A stretch of DNA of 64,000 nucleotides from Ruegeria aquimaris (GTDB lineage Bacteria; Pseudomonadota; Alphaproteobacteria; Rhodobacterales; Rhodobacteraceae). Below the pieces are notes generated by a model, which had not been told where the DNA came from, made no database searches, and saw nothing but the letters and a program-made list of their open reading frames with translations. Where the stretch lies: the NCBI RefSeq assembly GCF_025751555.1, contig NZ_JAOWLB010000005.1:124001-188000 (forward strand), written 5' to 3'. How positions within the stretch are numbered: the stretch's first letter is position 1; every line of letters starts with the position of its first letter. Positions 1 through 8,501 of the stretch are shown piece after piece. The translations under genes and the position numbers were made by a program.

Positions 1-1
1 C

Positions 2-484
2 ACCGACGAGCGGCTGATCTGCAGCAAGCTCACCGATGTGAAATCGGCGCTTTTCGCCTCGCGCTCGTATGCCGAGCGCCGCGGGCTGCCCGCCGGGCCC
101 GAAGATTTTGCCGGCCATTCCTTCGTGGTCTACGATCCCATGCCGGGTGCGATGCGCCTGAACCGCTGGCTAATGGAACGGATTTCTCCCGACCAGATCG
201 TCGCGCGCTGCGGTGAACCGGAATCGGTGACCGCGAGCATCGAGGCGGGTCTGGGCATCGGTCCGGTGGCGATCTTGTATGCCATCGATTACCCGACGCT
301 GGTGCGCTGTTTCGATCCGGTTCCGGGCACCGACACCACTTCGTGGCTGGTGATCGGCCCGGACGCCTATCGCCGCCCCGAGGTCCGGGCCTTTGCCGCC
401 TTCTTTGCGCCACGGTTCCGCACCGCCTATGTGGCGCAGCGCGAACAGGCGATGATCGATCAGGCCTATCGGCCGGAGCGCTGA
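2..484 (+). CDS. LysR-type regulator, effector-binding domain (5' truncated)
   Basis: This is the C-terminal part of a LysR-family transcription factor; the gene begins before the window, and the frame is open from base 2. The visible 160 residues fit the periplasmic-binding-protein-like co-inducer domain: a SRSYAERRGLP-type strand/helix start, a ...SVTASIEAGLGIGPVAI... segment matching the usual 'aGlGia.lp' motif, and a C-terminal helix ending in AFAAFFAPRFR. The DNA-binding domain is outside the window, so the target cannot be inferred. It converges on the GMC oxidoreductase, with a repeat element between the two stop codons. Confidence 0.8.
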   Translation, partial: TDERLICSKLTDVKSALFASRSYAERRGLPAGPEDFAGHSFVVYDPMPGAMRLNRWLMERISPDQIVARCGEPESVTASIEAGLGIGPVAILYAIDYPTLVRCFDPVPGTDTTSWLVIGPDAYRRPEVRAFAAFFAPRFRTAYVAQREQAMIDQAYRPER

Positions 485-499
485 ACGGGGCGAAGCAAT

Positions 500-558
500 G
501 GGGCTCTGCCCCCTCGGCCCTTGCGGGCCTCACCCCCGGAGTATTTGTGAAAAGATGA
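500..558 (-). repeat. 3'-end AAATACTCC element, copy 1
   Basis: Read from the end of the GMC gene (minus strand): TTTTCATCTTTTCAC, then AAATACTCC with a G-run, a hairpin with stems GGCCC/GGGCC (516-520/525-529), and a second hairpin GGGG(CTCTG)CCCC at 500-512. Five other places in the window share the same order of parts. It lies between two converging stop codons, as expected for a transcription end signal, although it lacks a classical terminal T-run after the GC hairpins. Confidence 0.75.
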
Positions 559-571
559 AAAGCCGGAAGGG

Positions 572-2176
572 TCAGCCGGCGCGGATCATGTCGGCGGCTT
601 TTTCCGCGATCATGATGACGGGCGAGGCGGTGTTGCCGCTGACGAGTTTTGGCATGATCGAGGCGTCGATCACCCGCAGACCCGACAACCCGTGCACGCG
701 CAGGTCGGGGGCGACCACCGCCATCGGGTCGTTGCCCATCTTGCAGGTCCCTACGGGGTGAAAGATCGTGGTGGCGATATTGCCCGCCTCGCGCAAGAGG
801 TCCGCGTCGCTGGCGATCTGCGGGCCGGGCAGGAATTCCTGGGGTGCGTAGGGGGCGAGCGCCTTGGCCGTCATGATCTGGCGGGCCTGTTTCACGGCGG
901 CGACCGCGACCTGCTGATCGCGCGGGGCGCTAAGGTAGTTGAGGCGGATTTGCGGCTGCGGGCTGGGTTCAGCGCTGGTGATGTGGCAATCGCCCACGCT
1001 TTCCGGCCGCAGATTGCAGACCGAAACCGTGATCGCCGGAAACGGGTGCAGCGGATCGCCCAGCCGGTCGGTCGACAGGGGCTGTACGTGGTATTCCAGG
1101 TCCGGCGTTTCCAGGCTCGGGTCGGATTTGGTGAACATGCCGAACTGGCTGGGCGCCATGCTGAGCGGGCCTGACCGGGTCAGCGCATATTTCAGCGCGA
1201 TGCCGATGCGGCCGGTCAGCGAATTGGCGGTCTCGTTCAGGGTCGGCGTGTTCGAGACCTTGAAGACGGTGCGTATCTGGAGGTGATCTTGCAGGTTCTC
1301 GCCCACGCCCGGCAAGTCATGCGCCGGGGTGATGCCGAGCGCCGAGAGACGTTCGGGCTGGCCGATACCGCTGAGTTCCATCAGCTTGGGCGAGTTGATG
1401 GCGCCGGCGGCTAGCAGCACCTCGGCCTGCGCCGTGGCGGTATGGTCCGCCCCGTTGTGGCGGAAGGTGACGCCGGTGACGCGCTTGCCGTCGAGGATCA
1501 GCCGCTGGGTCTCGGCCCGGGTCAGCACCCGCAGGTTGGAGCGGTTCATCGCCGGGCGCAGAAAGGCCTTGGTGGTGTTCCAGCGCACGCCGTTTCTCTG
1601 GTTGACCTCGAAGAAACCCGAGCCCTCGTTGGTGCCGCTGTTGAAATCCACTGTCGGCTCGTATCCGAACTCGCGCGCGCCCTCCTGAAAGGCGCGCAGG
1701 ATCTCCCAGCTCAGGCGCTGGGTGGTGACTTTCCACTCGCCCCCGGCCCCGTGCAGGTCGCTCTCGCCCTTGTGGTGATCCTCGGAGCGGCGGAAATAGG
1801 GCAGTACGTCATCCCAGCCCCAGCCGGTATTGCCCATCTGGCGCCAGCCATCGTAGTCGGCGGCCTGTCCGCGCATGTAGATCATGCCGTTGATCGAGGT
1901 GCAACCGCCCAGCACCTTGCCGCGCGGATAGATCAGGCTGCGGCCGTTGAGGCCGGGTTCGGCGGCGGTCTTCATCATCCAGTCGACGCGCGGATTGCCG
2001 ATGCAGTAGAGGTAACCCACCGGGATATGGACCCAGTGATAATGGCCCTTGCCGCCCGCCTCGAGCAGCAGCACACGGGTTTTCGGGTCGGCGCTGAGCC
2101 GGTTGGCCAGCACGCAACCGGCGGTGCCACCGCCGATGATGATGTAATCGTAATCGCCTGCAAGCTGCTCGGTCAT
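572..2176 (-). CDS. GMC-family FAD-dependent oxidoreductase (choline/alcohol dehydrogenase-like)
   Basis: The 534-residue protein has the full glucose-methanol-choline oxidoreductase layout. An N-terminal FAD dinucleotide motif GGGTAG (residues 15-20) leads to LLLEAGG (E39). Next comes the GMC signature around residues 85-110 (YPRGKVLGGCTSINGM). At the C-terminus are HPVGTCKMG (His473) and SGNTASPV (Asn515), the expected His/Asn active-site pair. It probably oxidises an alcohol group with FAD; choline dehydrogenase-like proteins are the nearest family, but the substrate is open. The start is ATG at 2176 behind GGGAGAG; an upstream in-frame extension lacks a ribosome site. No betaine genes are adjacent, so BetA is not claimed. 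Confidence 0.9.
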   Translation of the reverse strand: MTEQLAGDYDYIIIGGGTAGCVLANRLSADPKTRVLLLEAGGKGHYHWVHIPVGYLYCIGNPRVDWMMKTAAEPGLNGRSLIYPRGKVLGGCTSINGMIYMRGQAADYDGWRQMGNTGWGWDDVLPYFRRSEDHHKGESDLHGAGGEWKVTTQRLSWEILRAFQEGAREFGYEPTVDFNSGTNEGSGFFEVNQRNGVRWNTTKAFLRPAMNRSNLRVLTRAETQRLILDGKRVTGVTFRHNGADHTATAQAEVLLAAGAINSPKLMELSGIGQPERLSALGITPAHDLPGVGENLQDHLQIRTVFKVSNTPTLNETANSLTGRIGIALKYALTRSGPLSMAPSQFGMFTKSDPSLETPDLEYHVQPLSTDRLGDPLHPFPAITVSVCNLRPESVGDCHITSAEPSPQPQIRLNYLSAPRDQQVAVAAVKQARQIMTAKALAPYAPQEFLPGPQIASDADLLREAGNIATTIFHPVGTCKMGNDPMAVVAPDLRVHGLSGLRVIDASIMPKLVSGNTASPVIMIAEKAADMIRAG

Positions 2177-2305
2177 GTCACTCTCCCTCGTTTGCCAGCT
2201 TGCCGATTGAGACGGGGGATGCAATGGGGCAATCTCCGTCGCGCGACCCGCGTTCGGCGGGTACCAACCGCGTCATGGCAAACGCCGGACACCAAGCGAA
2301 CAGAT

Positions 2306-2926
2306 ATGCGGATACTCGGGCAGAAGAACTCCATCAACGTGCGCAAGGTTCTCTGGACATGCGCCGAGGTGGGGCTATCGGTGGACCGGGAGGACTGGGG
2401 CGGGCAAACGCGGCCCACGTCTGACCCCAGCTTTCTTGTCCTCAACCCGAAAGGGTTGGTGCCGGTGCTGGTGGATGGTGATCTGGTGTTGACGGAGTCG
2501 AACACGATCTGCCGCTCCGTCGCCAGCCGCCAGCGACGTGGCGACCTGTTTCCCGAAGAGGCCGCCGGGCGGGCAAGTGTCGAAGCCTGGATGGATTGGC
2601 AGATTGCCGAATTGAACACCGCGTGGCGTGCGGCGTTCATGGGGTTGGTGCGCAAGGATCCGAGGTTTGCCGATCAAGACGCGCAGAAGGCCAGTGTCCG
2701 GGACTGGAATGCCGCGATGACACTTTTGGATCGGCGCCTGTCCGCGACAGGCGCCTTTGTCTGTGGTGAGAGTTTTACCCTGGCCGATATTGTCCTCGCC
2801 CTGTCGACCAACCGCTGGAAAAGCACGCCGATGGAGCGTCCGGATTTGCCCGCGGTGGCAGACTGGATGGGACGTATGTCCGACCGGGAAGGGTTCCACT
2901 CCTATTGCCGGAATGGCCAGGCCTGA
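2306..2926 (+). CDS. glutathione S-transferase family protein
   Basis: A 206-residue GST-like protein. The N-terminal thioredoxin-fold part has S-x-N-V-R-K-V (residues 8-14), the cis-Pro region KGLVPVLVDGD (about 49-59) and the glutathione gamma-Glu contact LTESNTI (about 61-67). The alpha-helical C-terminal domain ends with FTLADIVLALSTNRW, containing the conserved N-capping box Asp. The substrate is unknown. The ATG at 2306 fits the normal GST N-terminus; the frame is open far upstream, but that is antisense to the GMC gene. It is divergent from the GMC gene and convergent with the aquaporin. Confidence 0.85.
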   Translation: MRILGQKNSINVRKVLWTCAEVGLSVDREDWGGQTRPTSDPSFLVLNPKGLVPVLVDGDLVLTESNTICRSVASRQRRGDLFPEEAAGRASVEAWMDWQIAELNTAWRAAFMGLVRKDPRFADQDAQKASVRDWNAAMTLLDRRLSATGAFVCGESFTLADIVLALSTNRWKSTPMERPDLPAVADWMGRMSDREGFHSYCRNGQA

Positions 2927-2985
2927 CCGGAGCGCCCTGGTTCCGGTCGCCGGCCCCGTCCGGAGCCGGCCCGTATTATGCGTGA

Positions 2986-3681
2986 TCAATCCGCGTCGTC
3001 GCCCGCGATAACCTTCCACAGGATCGCACCCAGGGCGCCGCCGATCAGCGGTGCCACCCAGAACAGCCAAAGCTGCGCCAGCGCCGGGCCATCGGCAAAC
3101 AGCGCCACGCCGGTCGAGCGGGCGGGATTGACCGAGGTGTTGGTCACCGGGATCGACACCAGATGGATGAGCGTCAGGCCCAGGCCGATGGCGATGGGCG
3201 CGAACCCGGCCGGGGCGCCCTTGGACGTGGCGCCGAGGATGATGATCAGGAAGAACGCGGTCAGCACGACCTCGGTCACCAGGCCGGACATCATCGAATA
3301 GCCCTGAGGCGAGGCCGCGCCATAACCGTTGGAGGCAAAACCACCGACGCCGGTAAAGCCCGCACCGCCTGATACGATGATGTAAAGCACAAGCGCGGCC
3401 AGAATGGCGCCCACTACCTGTGCGGCCCAGTAGGGCAGCAGCAGTTTGCTGTCGAAGCGCCCCGCCACCATCAGGCCCAGCGACACCGCAGGGTTGAAAT
3501 GGCCGCCCGAGATATGGCCGACGGCATAGGCCATGGTCAGAACCGTGAGGCCAAAGGCCAGGCTGACGCCCGCCCAGCCGATCCCGACATCTGCGACCCC
3601 GGCTGCCAGAACGGCGCTACCGCAGCCGCCGAGGACAAGCCAGAAGGTTCCGAAAACTTCAGCAAGTAGTTTGTTGGTCAT
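2986..3681 (-). CDS. aqpZ: aquaporin Z-type water channel
   Basis: A 231-residue six-TM major intrinsic protein with both NPA half-helices: HFNPAV (63-65) and VNPARS (185-187). The aromatic/arginine filter reads Phe43, His173, Thr182, Arg188, which is the water-selective AqpZ set rather than the glycerol-facilitator set. The start is ATG at 3681 behind GGGAG; a 22-codon in-frame upstream extension is unlike the family. It should carry passive water flow across the inner membrane. It is convergent with the GST gene, and about 180 bp of non-coding DNA separates it from the next gene. Confidence 0.95.
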   Translation of the reverse strand: MTNKLLAEVFGTFWLVLGGCGSAVLAAGVADVGIGWAGVSLAFGLTVLTMAYAVGHISGGHFNPAVSLGLMVAGRFDSKLLLPYWAAQVVGAILAALVLYIIVSGGAGFTGVGGFASNGYGAASPQGYSMMSGLVTEVVLTAFFLIIILGATSKGAPAGFAPIAIGLGLTLIHLVSIPVTNTSVNPARSTGVALFADGPALAQLWLFWVAPLIGGALGAILWKVIAGDDAD

Positions 3682-3861
3682 AGAGTGCTCCCTCTGGGAA
3701 ACCGGCATGAAATTACCGTCCGCGAAGGTACGTTCCGCCAGAGACAAGGGCGAAAAGCGCTTGCGGATCAGGTAGTAGGTCCAAAGAATTATTCTTGTGT
3801 CAACGTTCTTGATCTTGGTCGCAGGTGTTGGCGGGCGATGCCGGGTCGCGCCCGGACAGGG

Positions 3862-5235
3862 TTACCAGTCGAAATGCGCGGGCCCCGGCCTGTCGGTGCG
3901 TTCGAACCCATGACGGCCAAAGGCGTCGCGCTGGGCCTGGATCAGGTTCGCGGTACCGCGCGGTTGCGCCAGGCTGTCGGCCCAGGCCAGTGCCGCCGAC
4001 AACGCCGGAACCGGCAAGGCCGAGGCCACTGCCTGTGCCACCGTTTCGCGCAAGGCGGGCAGATCGGCGGACAGCATTTCGGCGATGCCTGGCGCCAGGT
4101 GCAACGGCGCGTCAAGGGTGGTGCGCCAGATCGGCGCGAGGCGGTCGAGCAGGTCCGAACGGACGATGCAACCCGCGCGCCAGATCTCTGCGATACGGGC
4201 CAGATCGAGCGGCCAGTCATACTCGGCGGCAGCGGCGCGCAGGATGGCGAAGCCTTGCAGATGCGCGATCAGGCGGCCCGCCTGCAAAGCGCTGGCAAGC
4301 CGGTCTGAATCTACCGACATCGGCTGGACAGGCGGCACGGCGGGCCCGCGCGCCAGCCCGGACCAGGCGCGCGCGGCCACTGCCGCCTCGATCGCCGAGG
4401 CGGATTGGCCGAGGCGCAGCGCCTCGATCACGGTCCAGCGACCGGTGCCCTTTTGTCCTGCGGTATCGCGGATCATGTCGACCATCGGTTGCCCGGTCTC
4501 GGGGTCGGTGGCGGCCAGCACACGGGCCGTGGTCTCCACCAGAAACGACCTGAGCGGTCCCTTGTCCCATGCGGCGAATTGGGCGCCGATCCGGGGCGCC
4601 TCCCACCCGGCGCCATCGCGCATCAGGCCATAGACCTCGGCGATCATCTGCATATCGGCATATTCGATGCCGTTATGCACCGTCTTGACGAAATGCCCCG
4701 CCCCGTCCGGCCCCACATGCGCGACGCACGGATCGTCCCGGAATCGCGCCGCGATCGGTTCGAGCAGGGGGCGCAGGCGCACCCAGGCCTCGGGCGGGCC
4801 GCCCAGCATCATCGACGGGCCGTTGCGCGCCCCCTCCGCTCCGCCGGAAACGCCAAGACCGACAAAGCCGATCCCCTGCCCGGCCAGCGCCGCTGCGCGC
4901 CTGCGGGTATCGTGGAAATCGGAATTGCCGGCGTCGATCAGCGTGTCGCCCGGCGCGAGCAGCGGCAGGAAAGTGTCGATCATCGCATCGACCGCCGCGC
5001 CCGAAGGGATCATCAGAAGGATGAGCCGGGGCGCGGGCAGCGCACCGACCAGCGCGGCCGGGTCCGCACAGCCGGTGATCCGGTCCGCCAACGGCCCCGC
5101 CCGGTCGAGGAAGGGCGCGATCCAGTCGGCCTCGCGGTTGGTAACGGCAATGTCGATCCCCCGGCTGGCGAAATTAAGCGCCAGCGCACTGCCCATGGTT
5201 CCCAGCCCGTAGATCCCGATCCGTGGGTGCGCCAT
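3862..5235 (-). CDS. gnd: 6-phosphogluconate dehydrogenase, NADP-dependent, decarboxylating
   Basis: The 457-residue enzyme oxidatively decarboxylates 6-phosphogluconate to ribulose 5-phosphate in the pentose phosphate pathway. It has a Rossmann motif GLGTMG (10-15), GLGVSGGAEGARNGPS (substrate phosphate/sugar contacts, about 126-141) and GHFVKTVHNGIEYADMQ, with the catalytic Lys184 and Glu191. The all-helical C-terminal dimerisation domain follows, and RTDRPGPAHFDW closes the protein. The start is ATG at 5235 behind GGAGG; the frame stays open about 120 codons further upstream, but that stretch lies in AT-rich DNA antisense to the Nudix gene's 5' part. The length is close to the usual 470. 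Confidence 0.92.
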   Translation of the reverse strand: MAHPRIGIYGLGTMGSALALNFASRGIDIAVTNREADWIAPFLDRAGPLADRITGCADPAALVGALPAPRLILLMIPSGAAVDAMIDTFLPLLAPGDTLIDAGNSDFHDTRRRAAALAGQGIGFVGLGVSGGAEGARNGPSMMLGGPPEAWVRLRPLLEPIAARFRDDPCVAHVGPDGAGHFVKTVHNGIEYADMQMIAEVYGLMRDGAGWEAPRIGAQFAAWDKGPLRSFLVETTARVLAATDPETGQPMVDMIRDTAGQKGTGRWTVIEALRLGQSASAIEAAVAARAWSGLARGPAVPPVQPMSVDSDRLASALQAGRLIAHLQGFAILRAAAAEYDWPLDLARIAEIWRAGCIVRSDLLDRLAPIWRTTLDAPLHLAPGIAEMLSADLPALRETVAQAVASALPVPALSAALAWADSLAQPRGTANLIQAQRDAFGRHGFERTDRPGPAHFDW

Positions 5236-5334
5236 CCTGCCTCCGGTCAAGCTGTACCTGTGAGGCGAAGAATGCGCGATGCCCGTTTCACGTGCAAGCA
5301 GGCAGGCAATTTCGGCCAGAAAGAGGGATTTCTG

Positions 5335-5363
5335 TTGATTTTTAGCAAGAAAGATACAAATAT
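5335..5363 (+). promoter_or_regulatory. candidate sigma-70 promoter for the Nudix gene
   Basis: TTGATT (5335-5340), a 17-bp spacer, then AAATAT (5358-5363). It sits in an unusually AT-rich patch 54-82 bases before the Nudix start, between divergent genes. Position and spacing are the only support. Confidence 0.4.
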
Positions 5364-5416
5364 CGGTCAGATTTCCACACGAAACAAAAACACCAATCAC
5401 TATAGAGGTGGAGAGC

Positions 5417-5875
5417 ATGAAATCGAAAGTTGCCAAGGCGTGGTCCGAACTGGTGCGTCCCATGTTGCAGCGCCCCAAGCGGGCGCAGGTGGCGGCCTTG
5501 TGCCTGCGTCCCTCGGACCGGGGGCCCGAGGTCCTGTTGATCACCAGCCTGGACACGGGGCGCTGGATCGTGCCCAAGGGCTGGCCCATCATGGGCAAGA
5601 GCGGCCCTGAAACCGCGCTTTACGAGGCCTGGGAAGAGGCGGGCGTCGCGCGCGCCGAGGTGGCCGAAGAACCGGTTGGCGTCTTTGGCTATGGCAAGCG
5701 GCGCAAGAACGGCACCGTCGAACCGGTGGAGACCTATGTCTACCGTCTGGATGTCGAGGAACAGGCCGAAGAGTTTCCCGAGGCGGGACAGCGCACCCTG
5801 CGCTGGGTCGCCCCGCAGGAAGCCGCCAACATGGTCCAGGAACCGCAATTGCAGGACCTGCTGCGGCAATTGTAA
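5417..5875 (+). CDS. Nudix hydrolase
   Basis: A 152-residue protein with a Nudix fold. A beta-strand carrying VPKGWPIMGK leads into the Nudix helix, which ends in YEAWEEAGV. The core metal-binding EExG part is intact, but the canonical box G-x5-E-x7-REUxEExGU is altered: the first Glu is Lys and the Arg is Tyr. This 'PKGW...EAWEEAGV' form is typical of diphosphoinositol-polyphosphate-phosphatase-like bacterial members. The substrate is a nucleoside or inositol pyrophosphate, not decided by sequence. The start ATG 5417 has GAGGTGGAGA upstream; an in-frame GTG three codons earlier overlaps that ribosome site. Confidence 0.85.
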   Translation: MKSKVAKAWSELVRPMLQRPKRAQVAALCLRPSDRGPEVLLITSLDTGRWIVPKGWPIMGKSGPETALYEAWEEAGVARAEVAEEPVGVFGYGKRRKNGTVEPVETYVYRLDVEEQAEEFPEAGQRTLRWVAPQEAANMVQEPQLQDLLRQL

Positions 5876-5966
5876 CAAGCAATCGACAATTTCGTGACGG
5901 TTTGGTTGCTTTGACGCCCCGGGCGGTCTATTGGCACGTCGCGAAATCCACAGCGGGACAACGACG

Positions 5967-7445
5967 ATGACCGAACCCAGCGCAAAACCCCAATGGGGCC
6001 GGCTGGACGCCGACCTGAACCGCATCTCGCGGATCGAGGTTGCCGCGAATTATGTGTCGCGCCCGCTTGTCGGCCCTGGTATCGCGCTGGCCTTCATCGT
6101 GGTGGCGGCCCTGGCGGCGATGGTGGCCTTTGGCCAGGCCCCCGGCGGGTTCGTGGTGGTCGCGGCCGCCGCGTTCGGCGCCTATATGGCGATCAACATC
6201 GGCGCCAACGACGTGGCCAACAACATGGGCCCCGCGGTTGGCGCAGGCGCGTTGAAGATGGGTGCGGCAATCGCGATTGCCGCGGTGGCCGAAACCGCTG
6301 GCGCGCTGCTGGCGGGGGGCGACGTGGTTTCGACCATCTCCAAGGGGATCATCGACCCGCATTCGGTCGAGGACGCCCAGGTGTTCGTCTGGGCGATGAT
6401 GGCGGCGCTGATCTCCTCGGCCTTGTGGGTCAATCTTGCCACATGGGTCGGCGCCCCGGTCTCGACCACCCATTCGGTGGTGGGCGGCGTGATGGGCGCC
6501 GGGATCGCGGCAGCGGGTCTGTCGGCGGTGGACTGGTCCACCATGGGCGCGATCGTGGCCAGCTGGATCGTCTCGCCGGTGCTGGGCGGCGGTATTGCCG
6601 CGCTGTTCCTGGCGCTGATCAAGCACCGTATCCAGTACCAGCCCGACAAGATCGCGGCGGCGCGCAAATGGGTGCCGATCCTGGTTGCCATCATGGCGGG
6701 CACCTTTGCCACCTATCTGGCGGTCAAGGGGATCAAGAAGCTGGTCAAGATTGACCTTGAGATGGCCTTGCTGATCGGGCTGGGCACCGCGATTGTCGTC
6801 TGGGCGATCACTGTGCCGCTGGTGAAACGCAAATCCGCCGGGATGGAGAACCGCACCCGCTCGGTCAAGGCGCTGTTCGGCCTGCCGCTGGTGCTGTCGG
6901 CGGCATTGCTGAGTTTTGCCCATGGCGCCAATGACGTGGCGAATGCGGTTGGACCGCTGGCCGCCATCGTGCATGTAACCTCGGCGGGAAGCTTTGCCGC
7001 CAAGGTGGCGATCCCGGCCTGGGTGATGGTGATCGGCGCCTTTGGCCTGTCGTTTGGGCTGTTCCTGTTCGGGCCCAAGCTGATCCGCATGGTCGGCAGC
7101 CAGATCACCAAGCTGAACCCGATGCGGGCCTATTGCGTGGCGCTGTCGGCGGCGATCACCGTGATCGTGGCCAGCTGGCTGGGCCTGCCGGTGAGCTCGA
7201 CCCATATCGCCGTGGGCGGTGTGTTCGGGGTCGGGTTCTACCGCGAATGGCACTCGGAAAAGCGGCTGCGCGCCTTGCGGGACCGCCGCCCGGTGGAAAG
7301 CCGCCTGCCGCTGGAAGAGCGTCGCCGCCGCAAGCTGGTGCGGCGGTCGCATTTCATGACCATCGTCGCGGCCTGGGTGATCACCGTACCGGCGGCGGCG
7401 CTGATGTCGGCGGTGATTTTCCTGTTACTCAATCAGTTCGTCTGA
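5967..7445 (+). CDS. inorganic phosphate transporter, Pit family
   Basis: The 492-residue polytopic membrane protein has the duplicated PiT signature: GANDVANN at about 79-86 and HGANDVANAVGP at about 318-329, one per pseudo-symmetric half. A second pair, APVSTTHSVVGGV and LPVSSTHIAVGGV, is also duplicated. These families move phosphate (metal-phosphate) with protons or Na+ across the inner membrane. It is longer than E. coli PitA in its cytoplasmic loop, with RTRSVKALFGLPL between the halves. The start ATG 5967 has only a weak AGCGGGA upstream. No pho genes are adjacent, so a low-affinity constitutive role is only a guess. Confidence 0.9.
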   Translation: MTEPSAKPQWGRLDADLNRISRIEVAANYVSRPLVGPGIALAFIVVAALAAMVAFGQAPGGFVVVAAAAFGAYMAINIGANDVANNMGPAVGAGALKMGAAIAIAAVAETAGALLAGGDVVSTISKGIIDPHSVEDAQVFVWAMMAALISSALWVNLATWVGAPVSTTHSVVGGVMGAGIAAAGLSAVDWSTMGAIVASWIVSPVLGGGIAALFLALIKHRIQYQPDKIAAARKWVPILVAIMAGTFATYLAVKGIKKLVKIDLEMALLIGLGTAIVVWAITVPLVKRKSAGMENRTRSVKALFGLPLVLSAALLSFAHGANDVANAVGPLAAIVHVTSAGSFAAKVAIPAWVMVIGAFGLSFGLFLFGPKLIRMVGSQITKLNPMRAYCVALSAAITVIVASWLGLPVSSTHIAVGGVFGVGFYREWHSEKRLRALRDRRPVESRLPLEERRRRKLVRRSHFMTIVAAWVITVPAAALMSAVIFLLLNQFV

Positions 7446-7456
7446 AACCGAAGGGC

Positions 7457-8446
7457 TCAGCCCCGGATATCCTGCGGGCTGAGGTCGGGCAGTCCGGGAC
7501 CGGACATCTCGGCCTCGCGGATCAGCTCGGCCACCCGCGCGGCGAGGGGTGCGGGCCGGTCATGCGCCCGCGCCAGGCGCAGGATTTCCCCCTGAAGACT
7601 GTCGATCTCGGTCAGCCCGCCCGCCAGCAGGTCATAGGCCATCGAGGTGCGGGCGGTGGGATCGACCGTCAGCATCTGGGCGGCTATGCGCCGGAACAGC
7701 GGCGTCGGCAGGCGCAGGATAAGCGGGCTGGCCCAGGCCGGCAGCGGCGTTGTCGAGGCAACGGCGATACCCGCCGCGCGCAACACGCCCAGCGCCTCGG
7801 CCATCTGGTCGGCCATCAGGCGGCGCCAGTCGCGGTCGGCCAGTTGCTCGACAAGTGTCATCCCCGACAGCGCATTGAGCGCGTTGTTCAGGTTGACCAG
7901 CAGCTTGCCCCATTGCACCGCCTCGATCCGGGAACTTTCGGTGACCGGCAGGCCCGGAACCGAGAGCCTGCGGCCCAGATCACCGGGTCCCGCCGCGATC
8001 ACGATGCCGCCGGAACTGGCGCGATGCCAGACCCCCTCGCCCGCAGGCACCACGTTGAACGGCACCATTCCCGCGCGCAGGTCGCGCTCCGGCATGGCCG
8101 CGCGCAGGAGGCGAGCGTTTTCGACCCCGTTCTGCCAGGACAGGATCGGCGCCCGTGAGGGCGCCCCCGCCGCGATATCAGCCGCGATCGCGGCTGTGGC
8201 CGGGGTCTTGACCGTGACGATCACCACCTCTGCCGCAGCCAGGCAGGCGGGATCCTCGCCCAGGGTCAGCGCATCGGCGGCGACATGGCGTTCCAGCCCC
8301 GAGTAATCCGTCACCGTCAGCCCGTGCGCCCGTACCTGATCCAGCACGCGGACGCGGCCCCACAGGGTGACATCATGCCCCCCGGCGGCCAGCAGCCCGC
8401 CACAGAAACAGCCGATAATGCCCGCCCCGGCAATGACGATCCGCAT
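7457..8446 (-). CDS. 2-dehydropantoate 2-reductase family protein (ketopantoate reductase, ApbA/PanE-like)
   Basis: 329 residues with a two-domain ApbA/PanE fold. The N-terminal NADP-binding motif GAGIIGCFCGGLLAAGGHDV occupies residues 7-26. VKTPAT is the conserved Lys region, SWQNGVENARLL is the inter-domain segment, and WGKLLVNLNNALNALSG carries the catalytic Lys and substrate Asn. The family reduces ketopantoate to pantoate in CoA synthesis, but many paralogues exist, so the symbol is withheld. The start is ATG 8446 behind GAGGGA. It converges tail to tail with the phosphate transporter (11 bp apart). Confidence 0.82.
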   Translation of the reverse strand: MRIVIAGAGIIGCFCGGLLAAGGHDVTLWGRVRVLDQVRAHGLTVTDYSGLERHVAADALTLGEDPACLAAAEVVIVTVKTPATAAIAADIAAGAPSRAPILSWQNGVENARLLRAAMPERDLRAGMVPFNVVPAGEGVWHRASSGGIVIAAGPGDLGRRLSVPGLPVTESSRIEAVQWGKLLVNLNNALNALSGMTLVEQLADRDWRRLMADQMAEALGVLRAAGIAVASTTPLPAWASPLILRLPTPLFRRIAAQMLTVDPTARTSMAYDLLAGGLTEIDSLQGEILRLARAHDRPAPLAARVAELIREAEMSGPGLPDLSPQDIRG

Positions 8447-8501
8447 GATTTTCCCTCTTCCCCTCTGCAATCATGCGCCGGGACGGCGGAAAAAACAACG
8501 C

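Noticed and set aside
2949-2970. GCCGGC...GCCGGC hairpin between GST and aquaporin genes as a terminator
   Set aside because: Only 6 bp stems with a 10-base loop and no T-run in GC-rich DNA; too weak to call.
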